Origin: Blastobasis lacticolella
Lineage: Eukaryota > Arthropoda > Insecta > Lepidoptera > Blastobasidae
DNA length: 64,000 nucleotides
Direction: 5' to 3'
Assembly (NCBI GenBank): GCA_905147135.1
Contig: LR990064.1
Coordinates: forward strand, 10,000,001 to 10,064,000
A model generated the notes under the pieces. It had not been told where the DNA came from. It saw only the letters and a program-made list of their open reading frames with translations, and ran no database searches. The number at the start of each line of letters is the position of its first letter. Positions within the stretch are counted from its first letter, which is position 1. The translations under genes and the position numbers were made by a program. Shown piece by piece: positions 11,108 to 21,299 of this stretch.

Positions 11108-11864
11108 TTAAACATTTTCCAAAAATATCACATCTCTACTTTTGATAATCTTATTATTGTTTGGGTCAAGTAGCCGATACCCCTTGCTAGATTCACAGTA
11201 GCCTACAAATATAAGTTTTCTAGATTTAGAGTCCCATTTTTGGCGTCTTTCTTTAGGTACTTGAGCCATAACCTCAGAACCAGAAATCTTTATGTTTGAT
11301 AAATTAGGTTTCTTACCTGACCACATCTCCATTGGAGTTTTGCCACTTATAGATCTTGTGGGTGATCTATTAATAATATAGGCTGCTGTTGCTAGCGCCT
11401 CACCCCAAAATTGTTTTGATAAATGAGCATCAAACAACATACATTTGGCCCTTTCTACAAGTGTCCTATTCATCCTTTCGGCAAGGCCATTCTGCTGAGG
11501 CGAGTACGGGGTACTTGTCTGATGTTCAATGCCATGCATACTTAAATAACCATCAAAGTCTTTGTTACAGTATTCTGTTCCATTGTCGGACCGAAGAATT
11601 ATTATTTTTCTCTGTAGTTCATTTTCTACTTTACTTTTGTAATCTTTGAATACTGCCAGCACACTTAATTTATCTTTCAAAAGATAAACATGTACTTTTC
11701 TAGTAAGGTCATCTATAAAGGTAACAAAATATTTCATACCTCCCAGTGAAGCTTGTTCCATCGGTCCACATAAATCTGTGTGGATAAGCTGCAGTGGATG
11801 AGAAGCTCTTGAAACAATATTATTAAAAGGCAGTCTGCTCTGTTTACCTTTGAGGCAAGTGGTA
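11108..11864 (-). pseudogene. Copia integrase
   Basis: After CTTCLKGKQSR the frame shows the catalytic triad of the integrase that inserts the cDNA: Asp in IHTDLCGP, Asp in LRSDNGTEY and Glu in QQNGLAERMNRT. The GKTPMEMWSGKKPNLS motif and the FVGYCESSKGYRLLDP block mark the Copia C-terminal region. All three acidic residues are present; the gene is broken only by the MITE at its start. It stops at 11108. Confidence 0.85.
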
Positions 11865-12051
11865 CAGTCGAGTTCAATAATATGTGAGCATTGCCATGGC
11901 TTCAAATATAAATGTACATGAAAGGGTACTTATATATCTGAGCAGATGTACATATGTTTGATTGATAAATCTGTTCAGATATATAAGTACCCTTCCATGT
12001 ACATTTATATTTGAAGCCTTGGTAATGCTCACATATTAATGAACTCGACTG
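11865..12051. mobile_element. 187-bp foldback MITE in the integrase zinc finger (TA target)
   Basis: The insert is one long hairpin: about 82-bp arms starting CAGTCGAGTTCA.TAATATG at each end, about 93% matched, around a spacer near 11946-11968. TA flanks it at 11863-11864 and 12052-12053, as for Tc1/mariner-type elements. Removing it with one TA restores the CxxC of the integrase zinc finger. The apparent start of the integrase frame at 11905 is MITE sequence. Confidence 0.85.
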
Positions 12052-12577
12052 TACATGTAATATCTCCTTTATATTTATCAGGGAACGGATTAACTCCTTC
12101 CACATACTCCGGTAACTTGCTAACATCTGAAAAATTCAGGTGTCCCATGCGTCTATGCCACAGAACAACATCATTTAAATTATTAGTGCATGACAGGTTA
12201 GAAAAGATTTCTCTATGTGTGTTTAACTAGTACAGGTTGTTTACCAACGGAGCTGAACACAAAAAATTATCTTTCTGATCATAAATTTCACAAAATTTGT
12301 CTTTGAAATTCACTTTACAGCCATTTTTAACAATTGCACTGACTGATAAGAGATTAGCAGCAAGTTTAGGTATGTAAAGAACTTCTCTCACCTGTATTTT
12401 TGATTGTTCATTACCTAACAACAAATTGATATTTCCCATACTTTCCATAGCGAGTGATGATTTGCTGGCAACAGTTATGGAGGGTATCGGTGGACTAGTC
12501 TCATCATACATCCAGTCGCGTCGATTGGTCATGTGCATGGAGGCACCTGAGTCCACATACCAAAGATTCCGATCCAT
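12052..12577 (-). pseudogene. Copia protease and pre-integrase region
   Basis: The minus-strand frame 12577-12230 contains WYVDSGASMHMTN, with DSGA the active site of the aspartic protease that matures the Copia polyprotein, and SVSAIVKNGCKVNF. TAG at 12229-12227 stops it. The same frame then gives NDVVLWHRRMGHLNFSDV, the HxxxH half of the integrase zinc-binding domain, up to the TA at 12053-12052 where a foldback element has inserted. Confidence 0.8.
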
Positions 12578-13284
12578 GGTCTGAGAAGATGCGGAAAAAG
12601 CTGCAACATAACTTTTATTTTCTTCTTGTTTTACTGTATTATTCTTCTTTTTCGGAGCACGACTATTCTTGGCAAAGTGTCCATGCTTATTGCAATTAAA
12701 ACAACGGGGCCCTTTAGTCTGAGCTTTAGTTCCATTGTGATGCCCATTGGCCGTCTTCCTAGCATTGAACTTCCTGCAGGAGTTTTGTTTTTATAGCATC
12801 TGAGCTTATTTTTATTCCCGAGCTTTCCAGACCCATTATCATCGGCTTATAATTTTCAGGTAGGCCAGCCAACATTAGCGTACCCAGCCATTCGTCATCA
12901 ATGTTGAACTTTATATTCCTGAGCTTATGGGCGGTAGACATAATTTTGTTTACATAATCATCGACGCTTCGAGAACCTTCCAACGTTGTTGTGATAAGGT
13001 CCTTCAACAAGGCCACTTTTCTGTATAATCCGCTGTCATCAAATGCCTGTTGTAAATTGTCCCAGACTTCTTTGCATGTAGTCGCACTTTGAACATGCAC
13101 GTAGTTAATCGGATCTAGCAATAATATTAATTTGGATCTTGCCTTCGTTTCTTTTCTTTCATCGATGTTGGTACCTTGGACACAGCTCCTTAAATCTTCT
13201 AAATGAAGATATGCTTCAACTGCGAATTTCCAGCTCGCATAATTATCGCGACCAATAAGTCTTTTTAACCTCGTAAGTCCTGGC

Positions 13285-14331
13285 GTACTATATTTAGTAC
13301 AAAATGTTACAAGAGGTTCAGACCTAAGCTTTTTAAAGAAAAGCAAACGTAACTGCCTAACGTACTAAAAATAGTACAAAATATTATTTTACCTATTTTA
13401 GGGCTACCCATTTTCTAATGACAACTCTGAAGAAGCATTTTGCTTCTATGGTTTATGACCAGTCGTGTCATCTTCAAAAAGTGATGTCAGTTGTCACTGT
13501 CAGTAACAATTTTTTCCAAAATGGCCGGGCGAGAGAGAGGACGAGAAAGACGTGTTAAGCTAATCTCATTAAATTAATATAATCTTAAAGTTTTTACTCT
13601 TTTATTTATTAGTAATATTTAGTTAAATATATAAAGAATGTAATTAAAAGAAATGTTTCATTGAAATTAATATGGAAATGATCTGGCATGTTTTTGAAAT
13701 AATTTGTTCTTTATTTAGTTCGTTAGGCTTCTGTTACATTTATAGATCCTCATCATTTGTACTTTAAATAGTACGTTAGGTCTTGAGCTCATAATAATTA
13801 AATCATCTATTTCCTTTTTAATTCTCAGTAAACTTGAATGTTAGCGTTACTAAATGATTCTGTTTTCGAAGATTACATATCAGGAGATACTTATGCAACA
13901 AATCGACAAATAGTAATAGATTAATCCACCACGTCGTCGAATGAATCAGATTATGAGGGTAATGTCAACGACGACCTATGACGCGAGGATGGCGAAGTGG
14001 AGGAGAATGAGTAGCAAAACGGGCCCTGGCAGAGGCTGGGATAAGCGCTAGGATGATGATGATGAGTAACCGAACTTACATACAAAGAACAGGAAAGTGC
14101 TTAAATTTATTACACTTTAGCGATTTATAATAATTATCGTCCAATTCAATACGATTTTAGTGTGCGAGATTTGCAACCAATTTAGCAAAATGGTAAATTT
14201 ACTTAGATTAATAAAACATTGCTCCGTCAAATGTAGAAAATTGATTCGAAAATAAAGGTATTTAGGAAAAAAAATATTATTTTATTTTATTTCTTAGTTC
14301 ACATTACGTCCTAATGTACTAAAAAAAGTAC
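13285..14331. repeat. Four copies of the palindrome GTACT-N6-AGTAC
   Basis: Exact 16-bp matches are at 13285-13300, 13362-13377, 13759-13774 and 14316-14331, each with an AT-only spacer. The copies at 13356 and 14310 begin CCTAAYGTACT and share about 30 bp; the 13759 copy is the same sequence inverted, ending GTTAGG at 13780. A degenerate inverted copy ends at 14495. They look like repeated terminal or subterminal sites of one or two smaller elements (13356-13780 and 14310-14495). Confidence 0.75.
13980..14068 (+). mobile_element. RTE LINE 3' tail fragment
   Basis: The string ggcgaagtggaggagaatga and then cctggcagaggctgggataagcgctagg, ending in GATGATGATGAT, is the same 3' end as at 526-763. 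It sits in the TIR element, itself inside Copia: a three-level nest. Confidence 0.75.
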
Positions 14332-14721
14332 AAAATAATTTCCAATACCGTGTTCATAAATTGGTTATAAATGTAACACACATACATAAAAAAATACATC
14401 TGTACTTGGTATTGTATAAAAAACCGATTAATACGAAAAAATGTTTGTAGGTCTGACGCACTATTTTTATTATGTACTAAATATAATCCATTAGGTCCCT
14501 ACACTTAAAACTTTTTCAAACAGTCGGGACTTACGAGGCTATATGAAAATTGCCCATTGAATTGCCTTGATTGGACATCCTCTTCATCTGAGCACACCGC
14601 AACGGTAACCTCAAAAATTTTATTTTTTATCCCGGTACAAATACGCCGGCCGGGTTTCGTCTTATTACTTTTAACTGCGATAATACTGTTTTTGACTTCC
14701 GGTAACCACGCTCTGCTACCA

Positions 14722-14925
14722 TGAAGGATTTAACGTGGTTATAATCAATTTAATATCGGATTGTAATAAATACTAAACGTATATTGTAAACTCGAACAAC
14801 AGAGCGAACAAAATGGAGGAGCACAGTAATACGAAATAGAAACATAATTACGTGCTGCCAACATGACAGCGAGCGTTGCCAACATTAGTAACTATGTAAT
14901 GGTTGCGTTCTCATTTAGTCTAACA
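14722..14925 (-). repeat. Copia 5' LTR
   Basis: A 204-bp TG...CA repeat, the partner of 9213-9416, followed by attac at 14926-14930. Transcription would start here and run leftwards. Confidence 0.92.
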
Positions 14926-14930
14926 ATTAC

Positions 14931-15303
14931 TCTTATTTTTTTAAATAGAATGGCGCTGACGGAGGACCAAGAATCATATGGCATTTAATGAAGGAGTGTT
15001 TCGATCCCAACATCGAAGTAACATTGGGTCTATTGCTGAGTACTGAAACTTTTAAGTAGGTTTGTCACTTATTTGTAGTGAATATAAGTACCTACAGTAA
15101 TGGACGTCGGGGACAATACGTGAGCTCGGTAATTGGGGCTTGTTTCCCACTCAACAAGAGCATCAAGGTAAAAACACTGGTGACGATGATTAAACCTTCT
15201 TCATTGGTGGTAATTGTGATACGGTTCATAGTCTGGTGCTATATCTTGTCACGCCTCTCTAATAAACTGAAACCGTAGCTGAATTGGATTGATCGATGTA
15301 CAA
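14931..15303. other. Non-coding flank right of Copia
   Basis: No gene or repeat that I can support. Confidence 0.4.
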
Positions 15304-15486
15304 CACAAACGCAGTTCTACCTATTCGCGATTCTACACAATATGGATTCCGCACAACTGACATTCAACACATTATTTATTCCACACAGTCTTCAATTATA
15401 CACAAACGCGTTTCTTACTGTTCGCGATTCTACATAATATTAATTCCACACAACTGCAGCCATTCAACAGATTCGCTATTCCACAT
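15304..15486. repeat. Two-copy tandem repeat, 97-bp period
   Basis: cacaaacgc at 15304 and 15401 starts two copies sharing ttcgcgattctaca.aatat, ttcc.cacaactg and cattcaaca. They abut the foldback element at 15487. Confidence 0.7.
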
Positions 15487-15940
15487 ATTCGTCAACGCTG
15501 GGAACCCAGGACTGGCTGACTTAAACCTGGACCTAAGTTTAGTGGAACCAGTCAATGTTGACCAAGGTCAACCCTATTTAACAAACCTTGTCTAATAGTT
15601 TGTTGGTTGACTGGGGTTGACCTTGGTCAACCATTACTAGGTCGACTAAACTTAGTCCTGGTCAAGTTGTAAGCTTGGGTATACAACTAGTCTCAGGGTG
15701 CCCAGCGATGACCAGGTTGGTTGACCAGACTTGACCTTGGTAAAAAAATTATAGGTCCACTAAACTTTGTGCCTGGTCTAGTTCTAAGCTTGGGTTACAA
15801 TACAACCAATCTCAGAGTTTATCAGGTTGGTTAACCAGAGTTGACCTTGGTCAACCTTTACTAGGTCCACTAAACTTATATAGGTCTTGGTCAAGTTTTA
15901 CGCTTAGGTTTTAATACAACCATGCCCAGCGTTGACGAAT
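15487..15940. mobile_element. Foldback element with 16-bp perfect inverted ends and internal repeats
   Basis: attcgtcaacgctggg at 15487-15502 is the exact complement of 15925-15940, and matching extends outward to about 21 bp. Inside, a unit of about 110 bp with ttgaccttggtcaacc, ggtccactaaactta and aagcttgggt repeats three times from 15600, and one inverted copy lies at 15510-15590, so the left part folds on itself around 15600. Confidence 0.8.
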
Positions 15941-16269
15941 GTGTGAATGGCAGTCCAGGGTCCTCAGCGTTGACCAGGTTAGTTGGATCACTAATGGGCC
16001 ACCTGCCCTTAAAAGCATTGATGGCCTTGTGTTTGTAGTATCCGACTCGTAAGCGAAAGGGGCTGGGTTTGTATCCTACTGGTGCCATAATCCGTGCTGA
16101 ATTTATGTCGGCAACTTATAAAGAATAATTTGTGTACGAGATGATGTCGTTATCACTCTATCTACAGAAGTTTAATATGATAAATGACAATGTACATATG
16201 TTTTATGTGTAGAATTGGTGGGTTAATGCAGTCGTGATAGATCCAATCACATGATTCATAAGACTTAGT
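15941..16269. other. Non-coding, no recognised content
   Basis: No gene seen. A partial echo of the repeat unit (cagcgttgaccaggttagtt) continues to about 15990. Confidence 0.4.
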
Positions 16270-16275
16270 TGGGTG

Positions 16276-16626
16276 ATGTGTTGTGGTCAGAAGTGACCGA
16301 GCGAATATGGTACTGTGCTATGGTTTTCATGTTTCAGATAACACACGAGGACGTGTGTACAGCAGGACGGCCGTGACGGATCGCGGTCAATAGTATGGAA
16401 TCATGTGGTCAATAGTACGGACTCATGACGATAAAAACGGAAGTGGGAGTGCGCCCTCTGGTGGGGCGTGCTGACAGAGTCACAACGGCACGACTCGGGC
16501 GGAGTGGCGGCCATTCTTGTCTCCACATTTCGTTTATAGAAAGTGTTATTTACGTTTGAAAATAAAGTAATTTTAAAATCACCTTTGAAATAAGCAAGTT
16601 AATTACCTCAACTGCCTATATTGTGA
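16276..16626 (+). repeat. Possible solo LTR or promoter-like segment
   Basis: It begins TGTTGTGGTCAG, ends TATTGTGACA, carries gataaaaacg as a possible TATA box and AATAAAG near 16562 as a possible polyadenylation signal, and is GC-richer than its surroundings. No convincing target duplication and no partner LTR are visible. CCACCAGAGGGCGC (minus strand, 16464-16451) is a full CTCF-like core. Confidence 0.35.
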
Positions 16627-16759
16627 CACTGCTCTGATTTCAAGTGAAATTGTAAGTGATGTGCAAAAATGAAATGGAATAAAAACAGAGGAGTAAATGT
16701 GAACCTTTTCTTTAATTTATCTGGACGAATACGATCTCATACTGATATCACCACCCTGA

Positions 16760-17320
16760 TGACAATGAACCTGATACACTGAACCACTTTCCTTCACGCG
16801 ACGACATATATATATCAACAGCATACATATCCTTCACTTAAAATGCGACATAATAATATCACTTTACACGGATGATACCTCCATATTTTACTTAGGTTAC
16901 ACAATAAATACTATCGCCCGGGATGCTCAAAGTGATCTCGATTTACTAAATACATGATTTCAAAGTAATATCTCTTAATTCAAAAACCCAATGTGTCATA
17001 TTTGCTGCGAAGAACAAGAAAATACATGACTTCGAGCCATTAAAAATAAATAATCATATTATTGAACCAACAAATATGGAAAAGTAAGGCCCCATACTTG
17101 ACAGTTCCTTATCGTGGAAACCCCACTAAGAAAAAATTAAGTCAAAATTAATATCCTTAACAGGAGTACTCTGTAATATAGTCCACTGTCTTCTAAGAAA
17201 TGTAAAAAATCATGTATATATTTTTTTAATTAAACCTCACATTGATTACTTGATTGAAACCTGGGGTTCGGCTGCTAAATCCAATGTCCAATCAATCCAA
17301 ACAGCACAGAACAAATAAAT
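16760..17320 (+). pseudogene. Decayed LINE reverse transcriptase, second half
   Basis: With several stops and small shifts, the plus strand gives the RT core ISLYTDDTSIFYLG (xxDD), DLDLLNT.FQSN, SLNSKTQCVIFAAKN, a GPILDSSLSWKPH block and VYIFLIKPHIDYLIETWGSAA. This is the thumb region of jockey-like LINEs. It ends in an (AAAT)n stretch. Confidence 0.65.
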
Positions 17321-17499
17321 AAATAAATAATTTCATTATGATTATTTGCCCCCAACAAATACAATATGCAGTATACTAAGTTTATGAACCTTGATCAAAC
17401 ATATAAATTAAACAGTTGCTTGTACATAAAATACTATCGAAAAATATCCATTCCAATATTATTTTTTATAATTGGACTTGCCAGGCATTTGGCCAGTAA

Positions 17500-17595
17500 A
17501 CCTGGTCTCTTGGTAGACTGGTAGATAATGCTATTTTAGCTTTAAGTCCGCCAATGTACTGTTTGTGTATGAAGTAAAAATAAATAAATTATGCG
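17500..17595 (+). mobile_element. LINE 3' end with GTAGACTGGTAGATAA motif
   Basis: gtagactggtagataatgct followed by agctttaagtccgcc and an AAATAAATAAA tail at 17580-17594. The same 3' end recurs at 29988-30092. Confidence 0.65.
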
Positions 17596-17799
17596 GCCGA
17601 TTAATTTTACTAAAAAGAGAGAGACACAGACACAGATGCAGCTAAGGAGTGCAAATGATATTATCCTATTAAAGATATTAATTACGAAAAATAACTTACC
17701 AGCCTAGATCCCACATCTATTTTCTTATGTTTCACGTTCTGTTGTACCTAATGTCGATCGATTAAGGATCAGTTGCGTTGATTTTTGTAAAGATTAAAA

Positions 17800-17905
17800 A
17801 AAAATATACTTTATCTACAATTTTTTAGTACGCATGGAAATGTACAATGTATACTTAGTTGATTTAATGTAAGTGAAATGCATTTCTTATGTGAAAAATA
17901 AAGAT
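17800..17905 (+). mobile_element. LINE 3' UTR fragment
   Basis: gcatttcttatgtgaaaaat and then AATAAAGATTCTTTAA is a LINE 3'-end string common in Lepidoptera. No coding part precedes it. Confidence 0.4.
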
Positions 17906-17929
17906 TCTTTAACCCGAACTGTAAAATGC

Positions 17930-18370
17930 CTTCTGTACGCCGACGACCAGTTCGTGCGTCGTCGGCCAAGGAAATGCAGGAGATGGTTAATAATTTAAAA
18001 GAAACTTTAAAAAGGAAAGGTATGAGAGTGAATATAAGTTAGATGAAAGTAATAGATTTCGAAAAAGATAGAAAGTGGGAAATCGTGATTGCGGGTTAAA
18101 CAGTGGAACAAGTAACTTTAAAAGAGTTTGTATACTTATGGTCAATGTTTACAAGGGATGGAAAGTGTGAAAGTGATCACGAAAAGAGATTTAACTGCTA
18201 TTTAATTGCAAATATTTATGAACAGACAGAAGGCTCTTCATAGAGAAGTGCTCGTTCCATCATTAATTTATGGAAGCAAAAGTATGCCAATATTGCAAAA
18301 GAATTACGAAGCATGGAGCAAGGAAACATGAAGTATAAGGGCAGCAGAAATGAGAGGGGGTGACAATTCA
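17930..18370 (+). pseudogene. Decayed endonuclease-RT fragment (RTE-like)
   Basis: LLYADDQFV (catalytic YADD) leads, after a one-base shift, to ASSAKEMQEMVNNLKETLKR and then MKVIDFEKDRKWEI, QVTLKEFVYLWSMFTRDGK and VLVPSLIYGSKS, all blocks of lepidopteran endonuclease-RT proteins downstream of the active site. Several stops lie between them. Confidence 0.7.
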
Positions 18371-18427
18371 AGATAATATATGGCGTTTTAACGTTTTTTT
18401 CACGTGGCAAGCCGTGACTAAGTCTAA

Positions 18428-19077
18428 GGCGGCTACTACACAAACGATATATATCGTGATACACGCAGGATCACGATATTTATCGAGTGTGTAGCCTAGA
18501 GTATCACGAATCGTGATACGGATCACAGGATTTCCGAAAATCCAGAAATCTACGATCCGTATTAACTATCGTGCGACATATATCGAGCGTCTAGTATCTA
18601 GTCGATATTTATCACGACATTTCTGTCAAACTGACAAATAAATAACGTAATTTCAAATTTATTTTCATTGTTTGTGTTTATTTTTAAGCCGCTGTGGCCA
18701 CTATGGACCTGGACAGTTACTATAAAAGTATAAAGAGTCAACAAGATCCTCATCCTCATAATTTTACCCATTTTTTCTCTTCACGCGTCTTTTCAATCCT
18801 AATGCTAATACTATAGCAACGAAAGCTTTATCAGTCATTTTGGTAAAAATACGTAAATGTCGTAAATATACACAAGCGACGCGTCAAAAATGCCTTTTTT
18901 AGGCTAGGCATTGGCAACTTAGTCTATTCAGCCATCAAAATGAATGAAAGAATGCACAGACTAATGAAAATATCGACGATTCTTATCGTGTATGTAGGGT
19001 CGACCTGCGATCCAATATATTACTCGATATTGATCACGATACGTATCACGATATATATCGTGTGTGTAGTATCCGCC
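18428..19077. mobile_element. 650-bp inverted-repeat element, copy I
   Basis: The ends are inverted repeats of about 35 bp starting GGCGG and containing ACGATATATATCGTGATAC, with two mismatches. Inside, a 20-odd-residue frame beginning MDLDSYYKSIKSQQDPH at about 18703 is shared with the copies at 40.8-41.8 kb and may be a transposase relic. The flanking duplication is unclear (TAA on the left, AAA on the right); a PIF/Harbinger origin is only a guess. Confidence 0.75.
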
Positions 19078-19591
19078 AAAGACTTTCGTCATTTCATTCT
19101 GTCAAAGTTGATTTGACGTCTAACGTCATGTTGACAGCTGTCACATATGACAGCTGATAAGTTGTCATTCGATTTTGACACACTTTGGCTCGGGACACGG
19201 TTCGGACTGGTTGTTGAGTTCTCTGTATTTCTCTATTTTTGTAATTCCTTTCGATAACTGATTAAAATATTTGTGATCTAGTTCCTAGATTTTGATTTAC
19301 CTAAGATCAGAAGTGCGATAGGGCTTATATTGTCCTATATGCTTTGGCATCTGACTAAATCTAAATCTGTACTGTGCTGTACTTTCGCAGTATACTTTGT
19401 TCAAACTTGTTCGGGTTTTACCTACCTACTTAAGTGTTGATTAAGTAACGTAAAATTTTATTTATTCCTATTGAGTAGAAGTTAATTATTTTAGAAGTAC
19501 ATACGCGGAGATATATATTTTCATACTCGTTAAGTTGTAACTACCCACATCAAATTATTTTTCTCGATTTTTGTTGTTTTAAATTTTAACA

Positions 19592-20101
19592 ATGTCCGAT
19601 CGAAAATCTCGAAGTAAAAGTAGACGCCACCATCGTAGTAGTAGCAGGCGACGAGATAGCCCGTCGCTTACGGTTGAGTTTAGACAACAAATGCGATCCA
19701 TTATGGATCGACTGAAAATGTTAGAGAGACAACCAGATCCTACGCCTGTGACCTCGCTGCCAGCCCTAGGTCCCAGCTCCGAGCAGCAGCCTTCCAGGAG
19801 AACGACGCCTCCTGGTACGCCGCCATCGTCTCGGTGCAGGCAGTCGGTTGGTTCAACAGCGGTATCGTCTGACTCGACTGATGCTGTTATCAACGCGTTG
19901 CGTACAATCGGAAATTCGGTGAGATCAAACCAACCTTATTACATCTCAAATTTTGACCCGAACTTGCATGATATAGAGGTATGGTGTGCAGAACTCGATC
20001 GGGCTAGAACTACCAACCATTGGACCGATAATGAATGTTTGTCGCGGATTGGTAACTCATTAAAAGGGGATGCCAAAACGTGGTTAAACGTGGGTATCTA
20101 A
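19592..20101 (+). pseudogene. Gypsy-like gag, C-terminally truncated
   Basis: It starts at ATG 19592 with an Arg/Ser-rich head (SDRKSRSKSRRHH), then a helix (EFRQQMRSIMDRLKMLERQ), a Pro/Ser linker, and the capsid block YISNFDPNLHDIEVWCAELD and SLKGDAKTWL. It stops at 20101, and zinc-knuckle sequence follows within 60 bp in another frame, so most of the capsid C-terminus is deleted. Confidence 0.75.
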
Positions 20102-20331
20102 CGACCGTAGCGGGTCTGATTTTAAGAGGGAGTTTTTGCAAGGAGCCTGGCCATAAGATAGAATCTACAAACAAAGACAATGTAAATTTTTGGCGTGAAT
20201 CAAAAGTTTGCCGCGAAAATGACGTGGTAATCGCGATAATACAGGGCGTTCCAGTTGACGTCTTAATTGACAGTGGCTCGACTATATCCCTGGTTTCGTC
20301 ATCACTGGTTAAACATTATCAGTGTTCTTGA
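20102..20331 (+). pseudogene. Gypsy-like zinc-knuckle remnant and aspartic protease
   Basis: CKEPGHKI is a partial nucleocapsid knuckle. VPVDVLIDSGSTISLVSSSL holds the DSGS active site of the protease. The frame ends at TGA 20329-20331. Little of the protease flap region survives. Confidence 0.7.
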
Positions 20332-20489
20332 AAACCTGCATTTAGAATTTTGAAGGGACTGGGAAGCCAGGAAATTGAGTCTACCCACTGTGTCACTGTG
20401 CCTATTGAGTTTGACGAGTGAGACGAGATGGTCTAGCCACATTGCGCGGTGTTTTAAAAACATTAATGGATGCCGATGCCGATGGTTTT

Positions 20490-21252
20490 CTATTAACTAA
20501 AAGAAATGCTCGTTTTTGGCCACAAAAATTAAATCCCTAGGTAGGACCATCAGCCAAGGTCAGGTACAGCCGAGCGTTCAAAAAGTTAAGGCCCTAGCTG
20601 ACGCTCCGGTACCCAAGAATGTAAAGCAGGTATGCCAGTTTTTGGAGTTAGCTGGGTTCTTTCGGAAATACATATCTGGCTTTGCTTCAAAAGTAGCTTG
20701 CATCGCTCATCTTACAAAGAAGGGTACAGTTTATTGCTGGGGTCTTGAGCAGGAAGCTGCCAGGCGTCAAATAATTGAGCATTTAAAGATCCTAAACTCC
20801 CAATAGAAACCCATACGGATGCGAGTGCAATTGGGTATGGGGCTGTGATGTTCCAAGTTCACGAATCGGGCCAAAAACGGGTAGTGGCTTATTTTAGCAA
20901 ATTAACGCAAGGGGCGGAACCAAGATACCACTCATATGAGTTGGAAACTCTAGGGGTAGTTAAAGCCCTGCGGCATTCCAGGCATTATCTAGTAGGTATG
21001 CATTTCCGAGTAGTAACGGATTGCAATGCCCTTAAGTTAACGCAGAAATAGAAAGATTTAATGCCGCGTGTAGCCAGATGGTGGGTATACCTGCAGGACT
21101 TTGACTTCTGGCTCGAGTACCGTAAGGGTACATTAATTGCTCATGCAGACTACTTGAGTCGCAATCCGGTAAATGCAATTCATATTCAGAAGCCTCAAAA
21201 TTGGGCTCAAATTGCACAAGCAGCTGATGAAGAAACCCAAACTCTTCTTTAA
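20490..21252 (+). pseudogene. Gypsy-like RT thumb and RNase H; RT palm absent
   Basis: ATKIKSLGRTISQGQVQPS, VKQVCQFLELAGFFRKYI and LTKKGTVYCWG are the connection after the RT palm; the palm with its YxDD is missing. RNase H follows: ETHTDASAIGYGAV (Asp), YHSYELETLGVVKALRHSRH (Glu), RVVTDCNAL (Asp), then WWVYLQDFDFWLEYRKGT and HADYLSRNP. In-frame stops are at about 20804 and 21049. Confidence 0.78.
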
Positions 21253-21299
21253 CAATTAAATGATGGTCAATTGGACCAAAACCAGTACGTTAAAAATAA

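Larger units (their letters stand above)
13268..14539. mobile_element. Non-autonomous TIR element (TA target) inside Copia gag
   Basis: The 1,272-bp insert has terminal inverted repeats: acctcgtaagtcc at 13268-13280 and the complement of gcctcgtaagtcc at 14539-14527. It is flanked by TA at 13266-13267 and 14540-14541. It has no transposase frame; a short piece at 13838-13979 (ATG, then DSVFEDYISGDTYAT, one TAA, then SSNESDYEG) may be a relic of one. It also contains four copies of a 16-bp palindrome and an RTE tail. Confidence 0.75.
12600..14557 (-). pseudogene. Copia gag, interrupted after six codons by a TA-flanked element
   Basis: A start codon at 14557-14555 begins six codons that end at the TA at 14541-14540. 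The coding sequence then resumes at 13265 with KRLIGRDNYASWKFAVEAYL, the UBN2-type gag start. Removing 13268-14539 with one TA joins the two in phase. Gag continues through KELWDNLQQAF-like and LMLAGLPENYKPMIMGL blocks. A frameshift lies near 12780. A CCHC knuckle follows near 12700-12660 (CFNCNKHGHFAKN), but its last Cys is Ser. Everything upstream of 13265 in the uninterrupted frame (to 13346) is element sequence, not gag. Confidence 0.8.
9213..14925 (-). mobile_element. Copia-type LTR retrotransposon, defective, with target duplication attac
   Basis: Two 204-bp direct LTRs (9213-9416 and 14722-14925), each starting TGAAGGAT and ending TCTAACA, enclose gag, protease, integrase, RT and RNase H in the Copia order on the minus strand. 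The 5-bp sequence attac flanks both sides (9208-9212 and 14926-14930). I count about 7 differences between the LTRs (about 3.4%). The interior contains two TA-flanked insertions (11865-12051 and 13268-14539), two nonsense codons, a gag frameshift and an internal RT deletion, so it cannot move by itself. Confidence 0.92.

Noticed and set aside
13265..14508. TTAA-flanked piggyBac-type reading of the Copia gag insert
   Set aside because: TTAA occurs on both sides, but the matching inverted ends and frame restoration both support TA borders at 13266 and 14540.
16270..16662. gtgatg on both sides as a target duplication of an LTR
   Set aside because: It would give an element ending TTGTAA rather than CA; borders not convincing.
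17696..17734. 39-bp segment between GTACAACAG and GTAAGTTAT (minus), a further micro-exon candidate
   Set aside because: The acceptor lacks a pyrimidine tract and the intron border does not resemble the others.
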